From: Utricularia gibba
Lineage: Eukaryota; Streptophyta; Magnoliopsida; Lamiales; Lentibulariaceae
DNA length: 20,710 nt
Assembly: GCA_002189035.1 (NCBI GenBank)
Contig: NEEC01000443.1
Coordinates: 1-20,710, forward strand
Direction: 5' to 3'
Shown: positions 20,566 to 20,710 of the stretch, piece by piece
How positions within the stretch are numbered: position 1 is the first letter of the stretch
How the letters are laid out: each line of letters opens with the position of its first letter
Notes under the pieces: generated by a model
Seen by the model: only the letters and a program-made list of their open reading frames with translations
What the model was told of the DNA's origin: nothing
The model's database searches: none
Program-made: the position numbers and the translations under genes

Positions 20566-20710
20566 AAGCTTTTCCTTGAGAAACCATGTAGGCAGCCAAT
20601 TAAAAACCCAACGTTAAGAAATGCATCAAGTTTTTTGCCGAGCCACAAATGACTATGGGCCCGAGCTCGACTCGACCACCTCTCGATACCGTTGCCCCAC
20701 GAGAGCGCCT
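20566..20710 (+). repeat. Partial satellite unit (unit 68) at the right edge
   Basis: The first 145 bp of a unit, cut after GAGAGCGCCT. It has AATTAAAAACCC, CCACAAATG and the rare CGACCACCTCTCG form shared with unit 19. The array continues past the right edge. Confidence 0.95.

Larger units (their letters stand above)
1..20710 (+). repeat. Tandem satellite DNA array, ~310-bp unit, 68 copies
   Basis: The window is filled by head-to-tail copies of one unit, all in the same orientation, with no interruption. Taking AAGCTT as unit start, copies begin at 45, 345, 656, 960, 1273, 1573, 1880, 2188, 2502, 2808, 3093, 3407, 3696, 4003, 4316, 4614, 4907, 5220, 5513, 5820, 6131, 6445, 6744, 7057, 7360, 7672, 7969, 8282, 8575, 8876, 9177, 9473, 9785, 10083, 10395, 10708, 11008, 11320, 11623, 11937, 12234, 12546, 12844, 13157, 13461, 13767, 14079, 14373, 14680, 14994, 15288, 15593, 15908, 16210, 16509, 16816, 17126, 17440, 17754, 18067, 18380, 18694, 19007, 19320, 19631, 19941, 20256 and 20566. 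Spacing is 285-315 bp, mean 306. Such arrays are usual in eukaryotic centromeric, pericentromeric or subtelomeric heterochromatin; which of these applies here is not shown. All reading frames inside are repeat-derived. I do not recognise the family. Confidence 0.98.

Noticed and set aside
1-20710. CRISPR-like array of repeats and spacers
   Set aside because: The repeating unit is about 310 bp and covers everything; there are no short constant repeats separated by unique spacers.
1-20710. Protein-coding tandem repeats, such as a large repetitive surface protein
   Set aside because: All frames are broken by stops within one or two units, and the 8-19 bp losses do not preserve a frame.
1-20710. 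Ribosomal intergenic spacer subrepeats
   Set aside because: No rRNA gene segment is present, and subrepeat runs of this length (68 units) would be unusual. Not formally excluded, since both flanks are unseen.
1-20710. Telomere repeats, transposon ends or tRNA genes hidden in the array
   Set aside because: Reading through every unit showed no TTTAGGG-type runs, no long terminal or inverted repeat boundaries, no target-site duplications and no cloverleaf-like sequence.

Overview
The whole 20.7 kb window is one uninterrupted head-to-tail satellite DNA array. A unit of about 310 bp (best-preserved copies 313-315 bp, mean 306 bp) repeats 68 times on one strand, and each copy carries one HindIII site (AAGCTT). 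I find no credible protein gene, RNA gene, transposon, CRISPR array or non-satellite spacer. The many 60-230 residue reading frames are the same repeat read in different frames. The array runs off both ends. Perfect head-to-tail order, kilobase-scale homogeneity and a unit that resolves into two halves of about 155 bp point to constitutive heterochromatin (centromeric, pericentromeric, subtelomeric or knob-like) of a eukaryote. A plant is my best guess, by inference only: I do not recognise the satellite family and cannot name the species.

The repeat has levels. (1) Each unit is an old dimer: half A (about 155 bp, starting TTGAGAAACC) and half B (about 159 bp, starting TTGAGAAAACC) match at 48 of 66 columns over their first 67 bp and keep a weaker match beyond. 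(2) The A+B unit of about 314 bp is the obvious monomer. (3) Over much of the window, units with a full-length 22-bp segment in half B (F) alternate with units that lost 8-19 bp there (D). This gives a partial, phase-slipping F-D supercycle of about 610 bp.

Layout, numbering units from the HindIII site: units 1-5 (45-1572) alternate D/F; units 6-9 (1573-2807) are F; units 10-19 (2808-5819) are mixed and include the most damaged copies and two members of a TTATC subfamily; units 20-21 (5820-6444) are F; units 22-30 (6445-9176) alternate perfectly; units 31-35 (9177-10707) are mixed; units 36-44 (10708-13460) alternate perfectly again; units 45-50 (13461-15287) are mixed; units 51-55 (15288-16815) are D/F with scarred copies; units 56-68 (16816-20710) form a more uniform block with no D copy.

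Most differences between copies are one-base losses in short homopolymers. That pattern is typical of imperfect long-read consensus, so the fine-scale variation should be treated with caution. The recurring linked variants and the D/F alternation are harder to explain as error.
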